NCBI RefSeq assembly: GCF_003993795.1 | Contig: NZ_RWKV01000008.1 | Coordinates: 992,001 to 1,056,000 of the forward strand | From: Aquabacter cavernae | GTDB taxonomy: Bacteria > Pseudomonadota > Alphaproteobacteria > Rhizobiales > Xanthobacteraceae | Length of the DNA: 64,000 nucleotides | Direction: 5' to 3' | In this document: positions 41,219 through 50,637 of the stretch, in pieces | Position numbering within the stretch: position 1 is the first letter of the stretch | Layout of the letters: each line of letters opens with the position of its first letter | Position numbers and translations under genes: made by a program | The notes under the pieces: generated by a model | What the model saw: only the letters and a program-made list of their open reading frames with translations | What the model was told of the DNA's origin: nothing | The model's database searches: none

Positions 41219-42661
41219 CTAACGATTTGTACGGATCACCTGGATGTCGAGGTCGCGGATCTTCTTGCGGAGCGTATTCCGATTCAGGCCAAGTAATTCA
41301 GCCGCCTTGATTTGGTTCCCCCGCGTCGCGGCCAGAGCGGCCGACAGGAGGGGATATTCCACGTCCCTGAGGATGCGGTGATAGAGGCCGGGTGGGGGAA
41401 GGTCCTCGCCGAAGCCGCCGAAATACGCATTGAGATGGCGCTCCACCGAGGCCCCGAGGGTGGCATCGGCGGGTCCGTCCTCGGAGAGGGAGTTCGGCGC
41501 GGGCTCGGACAGCTCCGCCTCGATGATGCCCAGCGAGATGATGTCCTGGGGATAGAGCGCCGCGAGGCGCCGCACCAGATTCTCAAGCTCGCGCACATTG
41601 CCCGGCCAGCGATAGCGCTTCAGGCGGTCGAGGGCCGCCGCGTCGATCTGCTTGGCGGGCAGCCCTTCCCGCTCCGCCTGGAGGAAGAAGTGGCGCACCA
41701 GATCCGGCACATCCTCCGCCCGCTCGCGCAGCGGCGGCAGCCGCAGGGGCACCACGTTGAGGCGGAAGAACAGGTCCTCGCGGAACAGACCCTGCTGGAT
41801 GAGGGTGCGCAGATCCTTGTTGGTGGCGGCGATGATGCGCACGTCGGTCTTGATGGGCGTGCGCCCGCCCACCGTCGTGTATTCGCCCTGCTGCAGCACG
41901 CGCAGGAGGCGGGTCTGCGCCTCCATGGGCATGTCGCCGATCTCATCCAGGAACAGCGTGCCGCCCTCGGCCTGCTCGAAGCGACCGGGATTGCGGGTGG
42001 TGGCGCCGGTGAAGGAGCCCTTCTCGTGGCCGAACAGCTCGCTCTCGATGAGGTCGCGCGGGATGGCGGCCATGTTGATGGCGACGAACGGGCCGGAGCG
42101 GCGCTTGCCGTAATCATGCAGCGCGCGGGCCACCAGTTCCTTCCCGGTGCCGCTCTCACCCGCGATCATCACGGTGAGGTCGGTCTGCATGAGGCGGGCG
42201 AGCAGGCGGTAGATTTCCTGCATGGCGGGCGAGCGGCCCACCAGCGGGATATTGTCCTGCTCATCGCCGCCATGCCCGCGTATATCCGCCTTCTTCGGCT
42301 CCGCGAGGGCGCGGCCGACGATGGAGATCAGCTCCTTCAGGTCGAAGGGCTTGGGCAGATATTCATAGGCGCCGCGCTCGGAGGCGCGGATGGCGGTCAT
42401 GAACGTGTTCTGCGCGCTCATGACGATGACCGGCAGATCCGGCCGCGCCTTCTTGATACGGGGCAGGAGGTCGAAGGCGTTCTCGTCGGGCATCACCACG
42501 TCGGTGATCACGAGATCGCCATCCCCCTGGCTGACCCATCGCCACAAGGTGGCCGCGTTGCCGCAGGAACGCACCTCATAGCCCGCCCGGGACAGGGCTT
42601 GGTTGAGCACGGTGCGGATGGCTGCGTCGTCGTCAGCGACCAGGATGCTTCCTGTCGGCAT
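41219..42661 (-). CDS. ntrC: Nitrogen response regulator NtrC
   Basis: A 480-residue sigma-54 activator. Receiver with Asp54 (LVITDVVMP), AAA+ domain with Walker A GESGTGKE (168-175), the sigma-54 contact loop as GSFTGA (215-220), and a C-terminal Fis-type DNA-binding helix-turn-helix ([17 protein letters not shown]). It activates nitrogen-scavenging promoters, probably including the glnB-glnA promoter at 14.5 kb. It lies 7 bases after ntrB. Confidence 0.97.
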   Translation of the reverse strand: MPTGSILVADDDAAIRTVLNQALSRAGYEVRSCGNAATLWRWVSQGDGDLVITDVVMPDENAFDLLPRIKKARPDLPVIVMSAQNTFMTAIRASERGAYEYLPKPFDLKELISIVGRALAEPKKADIRGHGGDEQDNIPLVGRSPAMQEIYRLLARLMQTDLTVMIAGESGTGKELVARALHDYGKRRSGPFVAINMAAIPRDLIESELFGHEKGSFTGATTRNPGRFEQAEGGTLFLDEIGDMPMEAQTRLLRVLQQGEYTTVGGRTPIKTDVRIIAATNKDLRTLIQQGLFREDLFFRLNVVPLRLPPLRERAEDVPDLVRHFFLQAEREGLPAKQIDAAALDRLKRYRWPGNVRELENLVRRLAALYPQDIISLGIIEAELSEPAPNSLSEDGPADATLGASVERHLNAYFGGFGEDLPPPGLYHRILRDVEYPLLSAALAATRGNQIKAAELLGLNRNTLRKKIRDLDIQVIRTNR

Positions 42662-42668
42662 GGATCCC

Positions 42669-43796
42669 TCAGTTGTCTTCGGCAGAGGCGCGCTTGCCGC
42701 GATACATGGGCAGGAGCACCCGGAAGGTGGTTCGACGGGGCTGGCTGTCGCATTCAACGATGCCGCCGTGGTCCCCGATGATCTTCGCGACCAATGCAAG
42801 GCCGAGGCCAGTTCCGGTCGGCTTGGTGGTGACAAACGGATCGAACAGGTGGGGCAGCAGGTCCTCCGGCACGCCCTTACCGTTGTCCTTCACGCAGAAT
42901 TCCAGCGGCAGGCTGACCCGGCTCGTGGTGCCCGGAACGGTGAGCCGCACGCCGGGGCGGAAGGCCGTGGTGAGTTGGATTTCCCCGTCGCCGTCGCCGT
43001 CTATCGCTTCCGCCGCATTCTTCACCAGATTGAGGAACACCTGGATGAGCTGGTCGCGATTGGCGAAGACCGGCGGCAGGGAGGGATCGTATTCCTCCAC
43101 GAAGCGCACATGGCGCGCGAAGCCCGAAGCCGCCAGCGTGCGCACATGCTCCAGAACGGCATGGATGTTCACCGGCTCGCGCTCCACGGGGCGCTCGTCG
43201 GAGAACACCTCCATGCGGTCCACCAGCTTCACGATCCGGTCCGCCTCGTCGCAGATGAGCCGGGTGAGCGCCCGGTCCTCGTCCCCGGCAGACTGTTCCA
43301 GCAATTGCGCCGCACCGCGGATGCCCGACAGAGGGTTCTTGATCTCGTGGGCCAGCATGGAAGCCAAGGCGCTCACCGACCGGGCGGCGCCGCGATGGGT
43401 GAGCTGGCGGTCCATCTTGTCGGCGATGGTGCGCTCCTGGAGCATCACCACCACATGGCCCGGCCGTTCCGCCACCGGCGCCACATGAATGTCCACGGTG
43501 CGCTCGCCGCCATTACGGGGCGTGCCGAGGTCCACCCGGTATTCGTTGACCGGCGCGCCCCGCGCGCGCACCTGATCGATCAGGCCCAGGAGCGGGGTGC
43601 CGAAGGGCACGAATTCCGCGAAGGCGCGCCGGCGCAGGACCGGCAGGCTCACCTCGAAAAACGCTTCGGCCGCCACATTGGCATCCACGATCTGGCCGGT
43701 ATCGGACAGCGTCAGCACCGGATGGGGCACCGCATCCAGAATGGCGCGGGACAGATTCGCCTCCGGCTCGGGACGCCGCTTCGTGTCCGCCTTCAT
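42669..43796 (-). CDS. ntrB: Nitrogen sensor histidine kinase/phosphatase NtrB
   Basis: A 375-residue soluble kinase: N-terminal PAS domain ([19 protein letters not shown]), HisKA with phospho-histidine His150 ([16 protein letters not shown]), and HATPase domain ([39 protein letters not shown]). It phosphorylates NtrC when nitrogen is scarce and dephosphorylates it when bound by unmodified GlnB. The ATG overlaps the dusB stop (ATGA), implying coupled translation. Confidence 0.97.
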   Translation of the reverse strand: MKADTKRRPEPEANLSRAILDAVPHPVLTLSDTGQIVDANVAAEAFFEVSLPVLRRRAFAEFVPFGTPLLGLIDQVRARGAPVNEYRVDLGTPRNGGERTVDIHVAPVAERPGHVVVMLQERTIADKMDRQLTHRGAARSVSALASMLAHEIKNPLSGIRGAAQLLEQSAGDEDRALTRLICDEADRIVKLVDRMEVFSDERPVEREPVNIHAVLEHVRTLAASGFARHVRFVEEYDPSLPPVFANRDQLIQVFLNLVKNAAEAIDGDGDGEIQLTTAFRPGVRLTVPGTTSRVSLPLEFCVKDNGKGVPEDLLPHLFDPFVTTKPTGTGLGLALVAKIIGDHGGIVECDSQPRRTTFRVLLPMYRGKRASAEDN

Positions 43797-44845
43797 GCTG
43801 CGGCCCTCCAATTGAGTTCGTCGAACGCCGCCCGAATCCCCGTCCGGACCGCCTCCGGTTCCTCGCACGTCAGCAGCCGCGCGCGCCAGGAGGACGGCCA
43901 TCCAGCGGGCGCGGCGGCCTCCTGAGCGGCGGCCTCCAGCGTCCAGCCCACATGCTTGCGCGCCTGCCGCACGCCCATCTCCGTCCCGTAGAGGGAGAGC
44001 CAGCCGTCATACAATTCCAGCAGCATGTCGCGCTGCGCATCGAGGCTCGGCGAGGCGGGCATGTGGCCGGTGGCGAGGAAGCGCGCCACATGGCCCGGAA
44101 ACCATGGCCGCCCTTGGGCGCCGCGCCCGATCATGACGCCGGCCGCACCGGAAGCGGCCAGCATGGCGGGCGCATCCTGTGCGTCGGTCAGGTCGCCATT
44201 GGCCACCACGGGAAGGGACACCGCCTGCGTGACCGCGCGGATGGCCGCCCAGTCGGCCTGCCCCTTGTAGAACTGGCAGCGGGTGCGGCCGTGCACCGTC
44301 ACCAAAGCGAGGCCGGCTTTCTCCGCGAGCGTAGCGAGGATGGGCGCCGTAGGGGCGCCCTCCTCCCAGCCGAGGCGGGTCTTCACGGTCACCGGCAGGC
44401 GAACGGCGGCGCGTACCGCCTCCAGGATGCGGGCCGCCAGGGGCAGGTCGCGCAGCAAGGCGGCCCCGGCGGCGCCCGTGGTCACGCGCTTGGCGGGGCA
44501 GCCCATATTGATGTCGATGATGTCCGCGCCCTCGGCCTCGGCCATGCGCGCGGCTTCGGCCATCCAGTGCGGATCGTTGCCCGCAAGCTGCACCGCATGG
44601 AGCGGCGCGCCCGCGCGCTCGGCCCGCAGGGTCATTTCCGCATGCCCGCTCAGGAGAGCCTCGCTCGCCACCATCTCGGACACGACGAGCCCCGCCCCAT
44701 GCCGCACGGCCATGCGCCGCACGGGCGCATCGGTGATGCCGGCCATGGGCGCGAGAAGCACCGGATTGTCCAGTGCGTGCGGGCCGATGCGAAGCGGCGG
44801 GAGGGAAGACGCGGTATTATCCTGCACAGAAATTAGGCCACCCAT
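43793..44845 (-). CDS. dusB: tRNA-dihydrouridine synthase (NifR3 type)
   Basis: A 350-residue flavoenzyme that reduces uridines in tRNA D-loops. FMN-binding barrel motifs: [37 protein letters not shown] with the catalytic cysteine, [25 protein letters not shown] and [12 protein letters not shown]. First gene of the dusB-ntrB-ntrC operon (nifR3-ntrBC), an arrangement kept across alphaproteobacteria. The ATG at 44845 has AGG 6 bases upstream. Confidence 0.95.
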   Translation of the reverse strand: MGGLISVQDNTASSLPPLRIGPHALDNPVLLAPMAGITDAPVRRMAVRHGAGLVVSEMVASEALLSGHAEMTLRAERAGAPLHAVQLAGNDPHWMAEAARMAEAEGADIIDINMGCPAKRVTTGAAGAALLRDLPLAARILEAVRAAVRLPVTVKTRLGWEEGAPTAPILATLAEKAGLALVTVHGRTRCQFYKGQADWAAIRAVTQAVSLPVVANGDLTDAQDAPAMLAASGAAGVMIGRGAQGRPWFPGHVARFLATGHMPASPSLDAQRDMLLELYDGWLSLYGTEMGVRQARKHVGWTLEAAAQEAAAPAGWPSSWRARLLTCEEPEAVRTGIRAAFDELNWRAAA

Positions 44846-45036
44846 GATCTGCCTACATTCTAGACATTCGTTCTGACCGCGCAAGGGCAGTGTGATCGAT
44901 CGCTAATCGCGCTATTCCGGCACGCTGAAAGGTGCGCCACCAGCCCTTCCGGAAGCCCTCTCGGCGCCCGCAGCACCTTGCCCCTTGCGGCGGGCGCGCG
45001 CCCGCGCTTCAAGGACCGGGAAACAAGGGTGGACCC

Positions 45037-46239
45037 GTGACGATGCTGTGTGCGGCAATCGTGGTGGCAGCAGGGCGCGGAAGCCGCGCCGGTGGTGCTC
45101 TGCCAAAACAATATCATAGTGTCGGCGGGCAGAGCGTTTTGCGTCGCACCCTCGCGGCCCTGTGCGCCCATCCGGGCATCGCGGCGGTCCAGGTGGTGTT
45201 TCATCCCGACGACGCGGCCCTCTATGAGGCGGCATGCGCGGGCCTGGCCAAGCTGCGCCCACCCGTGGCCGGCGGCGCCGATCGCCAGGCATCCGTGCAA
45301 GCGGGCCTGGAAGCGCTGGCGGATCTGGCGCCGGACATCGTGCTGGTGCACGACGCCGCCCGCCCCTTCGTCTCCCAGGCGCTTATAGCGCGGGCCATTG
45401 CGGCGGGTGCCGAGCACGGCGCCGCGATTCCCGGCCTGCCGGTGACCGATACGGTGAAAAGCGTGGACGACGCGGGCCTTGTTTCCGGCACGCCGGACAG
45501 GGCCGGTCTGCGGGCCGTGCAGACCCCCCAGGCGTTCAGCTATGACAATCTGCGCGCGGCCCATGCGGCAGCGCTCGCGGCGGGCCGCATGGGCCTGACG
45601 GACGACGCCGCAGTGATGGAATCGGCCGGCCACAATGTGCAGGTCTTTGAAGGCGAGGCGCAGAACGTGAAGCTCACCCATCCCGCCGACCTCGCGCGCG
45701 CCGATGCCGCGCTCACGCCCCGGCTCGACGATGTCCGCATGGGAACGGGCTTCGACGTCCACGCCTTCGGCCCCGGCGACCATGTGATGCTCGGCGGCCT
45801 CGCCATCCCCTTCTCGCAAGGGCTGGATGGGCATTCGGATGCCGATGTGGGCCTGCACGCCCTCACCGACGCCATTCTCGGCGCCCTGTGCGACGGGGAT
45901 ATCGGCGCGCATTTCCCGCCCAGCGACCCGCAATGGAAGGGCGCCACCTCCGACCGCTTCCTCGCCTTCGCGGCGGAGCGGGTACGGGCACGCGGCGGCG
46001 TCATCGCCCATCTGGACCTGACCCTCATCTGCGAAGCCCCCAAGGTGGGGCCGCACCGGGACGCCATCCGCGCCTGCATCTCTGAGATCGTCGGGCTTCC
46101 CGTGAGCCGCATCAGCGTGAAGGCGACCACCACCGAGCGCCTCGGCTTCACGGGGCGGCGCGAAGGCATCGCCGCCATGGCCTCCGCCACCATCCGCCTG
46201 CCCGAGGAAACGCTGCCCGAGGAGACCGAGACGCCATGA
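45037..46239 (+). CDS. ispDF: Bifunctional IspD-IspF isoprenoid biosynthesis enzyme
   Basis: A 400-residue fusion. Residues 1-225 form IspD (CTP:methylerythritol-4-phosphate cytidylyltransferase), with [20 protein letters not shown] and [10 protein letters not shown]. Residues 240-400 form IspF (2-C-methylerythritol 2,4-cyclodiphosphate synthase), with [34 protein letters not shown] and [12 protein letters not shown]. The fusion is typical of alphaproteobacteria. GTG start with AAGGGTGG upstream; an ATG two codons on is the alternative. The same pathway supplies polyprenyl carriers needed by the cluster at 53-64 kb. Confidence 0.96.
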   Translation: MTMLCAAIVVAAGRGSRAGGALPKQYHSVGGQSVLRRTLAALCAHPGIAAVQVVFHPDDAALYEAACAGLAKLRPPVAGGADRQASVQAGLEALADLAPDIVLVHDAARPFVSQALIARAIAAGAEHGAAIPGLPVTDTVKSVDDAGLVSGTPDRAGLRAVQTPQAFSYDNLRAAHAAALAAGRMGLTDDAAVMESAGHNVQVFEGEAQNVKLTHPADLARADAALTPRLDDVRMGTGFDVHAFGPGDHVMLGGLAIPFSQGLDGHSDADVGLHALTDAILGALCDGDIGAHFPPSDPQWKGATSDRFLAFAAERVRARGGVIAHLDLTLICEAPKVGPHRDAIRACISEIVGLPVSRISVKATTTERLGFTGRREGIAAMASATIRLPEETLPEETETP

Positions 46240-46733
46240 TCGACCCGACGCTTTACGCCCAGGCCGAAACCGTTCTCGCCCACTGCCGGACGGCCGGCCT
46301 CACCATCGCCACGGCCGAATCCTGCACCGGCGGCCTCGTGGCCGGCGCGCTCACCGCCATACCAGGCTCGTCCGACGTGGTGGATCGTGGGTTCGTCACC
46401 TATTCGAATGCGGCGAAGACGGCCATGCTGGGCGTGTCGGAGGCGACGCTCGCCACCTATGGCGCGGTCAGCGAACAGACCGCGCGGGAAATGGCACTCG
46501 GCGCGCTTGCAGCGGCCCGAACCGGCCTTGCCGTCTCCATCACCGGCGTCGCCGGCCCGGGCGGGGGATCGCTGGAAAAGCCCGTGGGCCTCGTGCATTT
46601 CGCCTGCGCGCGCAGCGACGGGCAACTGGTGGGCCGGGAGATGCGCTTCGGCCCGCTGGAGCGCGACGAGATCCGCCGCAAGTCGGTGGGCGTGGCGCTG
46701 GAGATGCTGGAAGAGTTGGCCAGGCCGATCTGA
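46236..46733 (+). CDS. pncC: CinA C-terminal-domain amidase (nicotinamide-nucleotide amidase)
   Basis: A 165-residue stand-alone CinA-C protein: [20 protein letters not shown] with the catalytic serine, [15 protein letters not shown], and [19 protein letters not shown]. It deamidates NMN to nicotinate mononucleotide for NAD recycling. It overlaps the ispDF stop by four bases (ATGA), so translation is coupled. Confidence 0.93.
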   Translation: MIDPTLYAQAETVLAHCRTAGLTIATAESCTGGLVAGALTAIPGSSDVVDRGFVTYSNAAKTAMLGVSEATLATYGAVSEQTAREMALGALAAARTGLAVSITGVAGPGGGSLEKPVGLVHFACARSDGQLVGREMRFGPLERDEIRRKSVGVALEMLEELARPI

Positions 46734-46839
46734 AGCTTAGCCAAGGATGCAGCGGCACCCAGGCACCAACTCTGGGCTGCTGGACAGCTAGCCGCAAACG
46801 CCGATCCTGGATACAAACGATCCACTGGAAGCGTGCCTG

Positions 46840-47031
46840 ATGGATGAGTTCCTGTTGTCCGCTTCGGCAGCGGCCGAGCCGGGCGCGGGCGCGTGGTGCA
46901 CAAATGCCGCGCCACCCGCCCGCCGTCCGTGGCACACCCCGGCCGTGGTCGAGATATGCCTCGCCGCCCTCACCCGCAACAACCCGGACGTGGGCGGAGA
47001 CGGCCTCGGATTCGGCTCGACCGTCTCCTGA
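46840..47031 (+). CDS. Small peptide gene of unknown function, RiPP-precursor-like layout
   Basis: A 63-residue frame with GGAAG 8 bases before the ATG. The first half is Ala-rich; then comes RRPWHTPAVVEICLAAL and a Gly/Asn/Asp-rich tail, TRNNPDVGGDGLGFGSTVS. A W-x-x-P-x-V-x-E element near a small polar tail resembles leader/core layouts in some ribosomally made modified peptides of alphaproteobacteria. No maturation enzyme, RRE protein or dedicated exporter is adjacent, so this is a resemblance and not an assignment. The frame stops 9 bases before the convergent ABC gene. Confidence 0.45.
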   Translation: MDEFLLSASAAAEPGAGAWCTNAAPPARRPWHTPAVVEICLAALTRNNPDVGGDGLGFGSTVS

Positions 47032-47040
47032 CCCCTGCCC

Positions 47041-48063
47041 TCATTTGATGGTCTCGGCCGCCTTCTTCACGAAGCTGCCGTCAAAGGTCTTGGCGAGGTC
47101 GATCTTGGCGGCCTTCAGCTCGGGATCGAACTCCACCAGCATGCCGAGGGCATTCTTCATGCCGCTCTCCGGAATGATGCCGGTGAGCGAATAGGTGGGC
47201 TTGGAGGCGGTCACGGCGGCGATGTACAGCGTGCGGTCGCCCAGCAGATATTCCTCCGGCACCACCTTGGCCACGTCCTCCGGGGTCGCGGTCTTCAGCC
47301 ACTGGAGCGCCTTGTAGAAGGCATTTGTGAGCTTCTGGGTGGTGATGGGATTCTCCTTCACGAAGTCGGTCTTCATGTAGAGAACCGCCGCCGGATTCTG
47401 GCCGCCGAAAATCTTCTCGTTGCCTTCCACCGTGCGCGAATCCGCCAGCACGACCACATCGCCGTCGCTCTGCAGCTTGGTGATGACCGGGTCGAGATTC
47501 GACATGGCGTCGATCTCGCCGCGCTTCATCTGCGCCACCGCCGAGGCGCCGCCGCCCACGCCCACGAAGGCCACGTCCTCCGGAGACAGGCCGTTCTTGG
47601 CCAGCAGGAAGTTGACGAAGAAATTGGTTGAGGAGCCGGGCGCGGTGACACCGATCTTGGCGCCCTTCAGATCCTTGATGGCCTTGTATTTCTCGGCCTT
47701 GTCCTTGGCCACCACCAGCACGATGCCGGGATAGCGGCCGAGCTCGATGACCGAGACGATGTCCTGGCCTTTGGCCTGCATGCGGATGGTGTGCTCATAG
47801 GCGCCCGTCACCACGTCGATGGAGCCGCCGATCAACGCCTGGAGCGACTTCGCGCCACCGCCGAAATCATTGATGGTGACGTCGAGGCCCTGTTCCTTGA
47901 AGTAACCGTTCCGCTCCGCGATGGTGAGCGGCAGGTAATAGAGCAGCGGCTTTCCGCCGACCCCCAGGGTCAGTTTCGGCTTTTCGGCGGTCTGGGCCGT
48001 GGCGGGCGCGGCCAGCAGCAGCCCGGCGAGCGCCGCGAGGGCGGCCTTCGCGAACAGTTTCAT
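47041..48063 (-). CDS. NitT/TauT-type ABC transporter substrate-binding protein
   Basis: A 340-residue periplasmic binding protein. Signal peptide MKLFAKAALAALAGLLLAAP ends near ATAQ. The NMT1/SsuA-like fold is seen in YLPLTIAERNGYFKEQGLDV, GAYEHTIRMQAKGQ and IGVTAPGSSTNFFVN. Substrates in this family include nitrate, sulfonates, taurine, bicarbonate, pyrimidines and riboflavin precursors; nothing here separates them. It is last in the gene order but forms one operon with the permease and ATPase. Confidence 0.9.
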   Translation of the reverse strand: MKLFAKAALAALAGLLLAAPATAQTAEKPKLTLGVGGKPLLYYLPLTIAERNGYFKEQGLDVTINDFGGGAKSLQALIGGSIDVVTGAYEHTIRMQAKGQDIVSVIELGRYPGIVLVVAKDKAEKYKAIKDLKGAKIGVTAPGSSTNFFVNFLLAKNGLSPEDVAFVGVGGGASAVAQMKRGEIDAMSNLDPVITKLQSDGDVVVLADSRTVEGNEKIFGGQNPAAVLYMKTDFVKENPITTQKLTNAFYKALQWLKTATPEDVAKVVPEEYLLGDRTLYIAAVTASKPTYSLTGIIPESGMKNALGMLVEFDPELKAAKIDLAKTFDGSFVKKAAETIK

Positions 48064-48105
48064 GGGTTTCCTCCTTCTTTTATGGGGCCGGACAGGTCCG
48101 GCCGG

Positions 48106-48912
48106 TCATGACTGCCCGGCGGCCGTAGGCCGCCAGACGGTAAGACGATTTTCGACGGCCGTGACTACGGCGTCGATGAGGATGACGAACACGGCCAGCA
48201 CCAGCATGCCGGAGAAGACGCCCGTCACGTCGAACACGCCCTCCGCCTGGTGAATGCGATAGCCGAGCCCCGCAGCCGAGCCGAGATATTCACCCACCAC
48301 CGCGCCCACCAGCGCGAAGCCGACGGCTGTGTGGAGCGAGGAGAACATCCAGGTGAGGGCCGAGGGCCAATAGACATGCCGCATGAGATGGCGCTCGCTC
48401 ATGCCCAGCATGCGCGCATTGGCGAGCACCGTGGGGCTCACCTCCTTCACGCCCTGATAGACGTTGAAGAAGACGATGAAGAAGACCAGCGTCACCCCCA
48501 GCGCCACCTTCGACCAGATGCCGAGCCCGAGCCACAAGGCGAAGATGGGCGCCAGGACCACGCGGGGCAGCGCGTTCGCCATCTTCACATAGGGGTCGAA
48601 CACCGCCGCCAGCATCTGCTTGCGGGCGAACCAGAACCCCACCAGCACCCCGCCCGCCGCGCCGATGACGAAGGCCAGCGCCGTTTCCAGCAGCGTGATG
48701 CCGAGGTGATACCAGATGACCCCCGTGTAGAAGTCCCTCCAGGTGCGCTGGAACACCGCCAGCGGCGTGGAGAAGAAGAAGGGATCGAGAGGATAGAACG
48801 CCTTCTGCGAGACGATGCCGGCGGGCACCTTCACGGTGGAGCCGAAATGCCAGACGGCGATGAGCACCACCGCCACCAGCACCTGGAGAAACAGCAGCCG
48901 CGCGCGCTTCAT
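48106..48912 (-). CDS. NitT/TauT-type ABC transporter permease
   Basis: A 268-residue inner-membrane protein with about six helices and the EAA loop in EVSPTVLANARMLGMSERH. It belongs to the SsuC/TauC/NrtB group. Its start overlaps the stop of the ATPase gene by four bases, so the two are translationally coupled. Confidence 0.92.
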   Translation of the reverse strand: MKRARLLFLQVLVAVVLIAVWHFGSTVKVPAGIVSQKAFYPLDPFFFSTPLAVFQRTWRDFYTGVIWYHLGITLLETALAFVIGAAGGVLVGFWFARKQMLAAVFDPYVKMANALPRVVLAPIFALWLGLGIWSKVALGVTLVFFIVFFNVYQGVKEVSPTVLANARMLGMSERHLMRHVYWPSALTWMFSSLHTAVGFALVGAVVGEYLGSAAGLGYRIHQAEGVFDVTGVFSGMLVLAVFVILIDAVVTAVENRLTVWRPTAAGQS

Positions 48913-49757
48913 GCCGGCTCCTCCGCCTGGCGATAACCCTTCACCACTTCATCCCGCAGCGCCGACCAGATCTCCCGGTGCAGGGCATGGAAGGCGGGCT
49001 CCATGCGGATCTCCGAGATATCGCGCGGCCGGGGAAGGCCGATGCGCCATTCCCCGATGATGCGAGAGGCGGGCCCCGCCCCCATGATCACCACCCGGTC
49101 GGCCAGCGCGATGGCCTCTTCCAGGTCGTGGGTCACGAACATCACGGCCTTGCGCTCGGCGTTCCACAGGTCCAGCAGCATGTTGCCCATGATCTGGCGG
49201 GTCTGGGCATCCAGCGGGCCGAAGGGCTCGTCCATGAGGAGGATCTTGGGGTCGCGGATCAGCACCTGGGCGAGGCCCACGCGCTTGCGCTGGCCGCCGG
49301 ACAATTGATGCGGATAGCGCTCCGCGAAGGCGGAAAGGCCCACGCGGCCGAGCCAGTCGCGGGCTCGCGCGCGCGCCTCGCCGGGATCGGTCCCGGCCAC
49401 CTCCAGGCCGATGGCCACATTGTCCACGGCGCTCTTCCAGGGAAACAGCGCCTCGGCCTGGAAGAGGTATCCCGCGCGCCGGTTCAGGCCCGACAAGGGT
49501 TCGCCGAAAATGGCCACCGTCCCGGCACTTGGCACCAGCAGGCCGGCGGTCGCGTTCAGCAAGGTGGACTTGCCGCAGCCGGTGGGCCCGACAATGGCCA
49601 CGAACTCACCGTCGGCCACATGAAGGTCCACGCCCTCCACGGCGGTGAACTGCTCCCCGCCCCGGCCGGTGAATGTGATGCGGATGCCGGACAGGGCCAC
49701 GGCGCGGCTATGCCGCGCCTCCCCCGCATGCAGCGGCGCCACGCTTGCTCCTCCCAT
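48909..49757 (-). CDS. NitT/TauT-type ABC transporter ATP-binding protein
   Basis: A 282-residue ATPase: Walker A GPTGCGKST, Q-loop near LFQAEALFPWKSA, signature LSGGQRKRVGLAQ, Walker B ILLMDEPFGPLD and H-loop FVTHDLEEA. The signature and LFPWKS motif fit the SsuB/TauB/NrtD type. The ATG at 49757 is chosen because GGAGGAAAG sits just upstream; the frame is open to 49820. First gene of the operon. Confidence 0.93.
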   Translation of the reverse strand: MGGASVAPLHAGEARHSRAVALSGIRITFTGRGGEQFTAVEGVDLHVADGEFVAIVGPTGCGKSTLLNATAGLLVPSAGTVAIFGEPLSGLNRRAGYLFQAEALFPWKSAVDNVAIGLEVAGTDPGEARARARDWLGRVGLSAFAERYPHQLSGGQRKRVGLAQVLIRDPKILLMDEPFGPLDAQTRQIMGNMLLDLWNAERKAVMFVTHDLEEAIALADRVVIMGAGPASRIIGEWRIGLPRPRDISEIRMEPAFHALHREIWSALRDEVVKGYRQAEEPA

Positions 49758-50068
49758 CTTTCCTCCGTCCGCGCCTGGGCGCGTCTGCGGATCGGTGGCG
49801 GACAAGCCCGCCCCTCCCACGTCTTTGGCCGATGCCGCCTCGTCCGGTACGGACCGTGAAGCGGCAGCGGCGAAAGGAGGTTAGCGACCCTGCAACCGAA
49901 GGCAAAGGGTCCCTGCCGGCGGCACGCGCGATGGCGCTGCGCCGGAGCGGGACACGGGTTTTCTTTTGGAAGCGCCCATGGCAGCGAGACCGCTTGCCTG
50001 GCAAAGGTCCGGCCTTCGCCGGGGTGCTTGATTCGGGAGCCTGAGGCAGCTTTTCCCAACAGGCTGAG

Positions 50069-50212
50069 ATGACCGACTACATGCGGGCGGGAGCCCGCAT
50101 CGCCTTGTCCGAATTCAGCGTGCTGGATCGTTATGTGCTGCGACGGCGCTTCAAGGTCGAGGCGCGTGCCATCGCCCTTGATATCACGCTGGACTTTGCC
50201 CATTCCGTCTGA
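50069..50212 (+). CDS. Possible 47-residue orphan small protein
   Basis: The 515-base gap between the ABC operon and infA holds this short frame, with AGG five bases before the ATG. The product (MTDYMRAGARIALSEF..., ending DITLDFAHSV) is basic with an alternating hydrophobic pattern; no family recognised. Apart from this the gap holds only scattered low-complexity sequence and the hairpin near 50.3 kb. Confidence 0.3.
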   Translation: MTDYMRAGARIALSEFSVLDRYVLRRRFKVEARAIALDITLDFAHSV

Positions 50213-50295
50213 GCCGGGCGCTCAAGCCATGGAACGGGCGATCGGCGGAAACGCCGCGACGGCCCCGAGCAGGCACGGCCCGGGGCACATTGTCT

Positions 50296-50320
50296 CGGCC
50301 CGGCCGATGCTGCCGGGCCG
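50296..50320 (-). terminator. Hairpin downstream of infA
   Basis: CGGCCCGGC (50296-50304) pairs with GCCGGGCCG (50312-50320) around CGATGCT, 17 bases after the infA stop. There is no T run on the minus strand, so termination is only probable. Confidence 0.5.
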
Positions 50321-50336
50321 CGATGCTGAGGCTGGA

Positions 50337-50612
50337 TCAGCGGCGACGGAAATTCTGCTGGCGGCGGGCGCCGGGCGGGGGCATGGAGCCTTCCGCCTTG
50401 TGGCGGAAATTGATGCGCCCGCGGTCCAGATCGTACGGAGACATCTCCACCACGACCCGATCGCCCTCGATGGTACGGATGCGGTTTTTCTTCATCTTTC
50501 CAGCGGCATACGCCAGAATTTGATGATCATTGTCGAGCCGCACACGGAAGTTGCCGTCCGGCAGAACTTCCGTGACCGTTCCTTCAAATTCCAGCAGTTC
50601 TTCCTTCGCCAT
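50337..50612 (-). CDS. infA: Translation initiation factor IF-1
   Basis: A 91-residue OB-fold protein that closes the ribosomal A site during initiation. Core motifs: [51 protein letters not shown] and GRINFRHK. E. coli IF-1 has 72 residues; this one carries about 18 extra C-terminal residues ([17 protein letters not shown]), basic and probably disordered. GGAGAATT precedes the ATG. It follows the DEAD-box helicase by 25 bases and so may be induced with it. Confidence 0.93.
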   Translation of the reverse strand: MAKEELLEFEGTVTEVLPDGNFRVRLDNDHQILAYAAGKMKKNRIRTIEGDRVVVEMSPYDLDRGRINFRHKAEGSMPPPGARRQQNFRRR

Positions 50613-50637
50613 ATAGAATTCTCCAGTTGTTCCGAAT

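Noticed and set aside
46844-47194. 116-codon frame overlapping the small peptide gene
   Set aside because: Runs into the antisense of the ABC substrate-binding gene; the 46840 frame has the better spaced ribosome-binding site and ends before it.
50030-50180. Partial likeness to a thiamine pyrophosphate riboswitch (AGGCTGAGATGA and later CTGGATCGTTATG)
   Set aside because: The conserved CCTGAT-CTGGATAATGCCAGCG block is not present and no thiamine gene follows on that strand.
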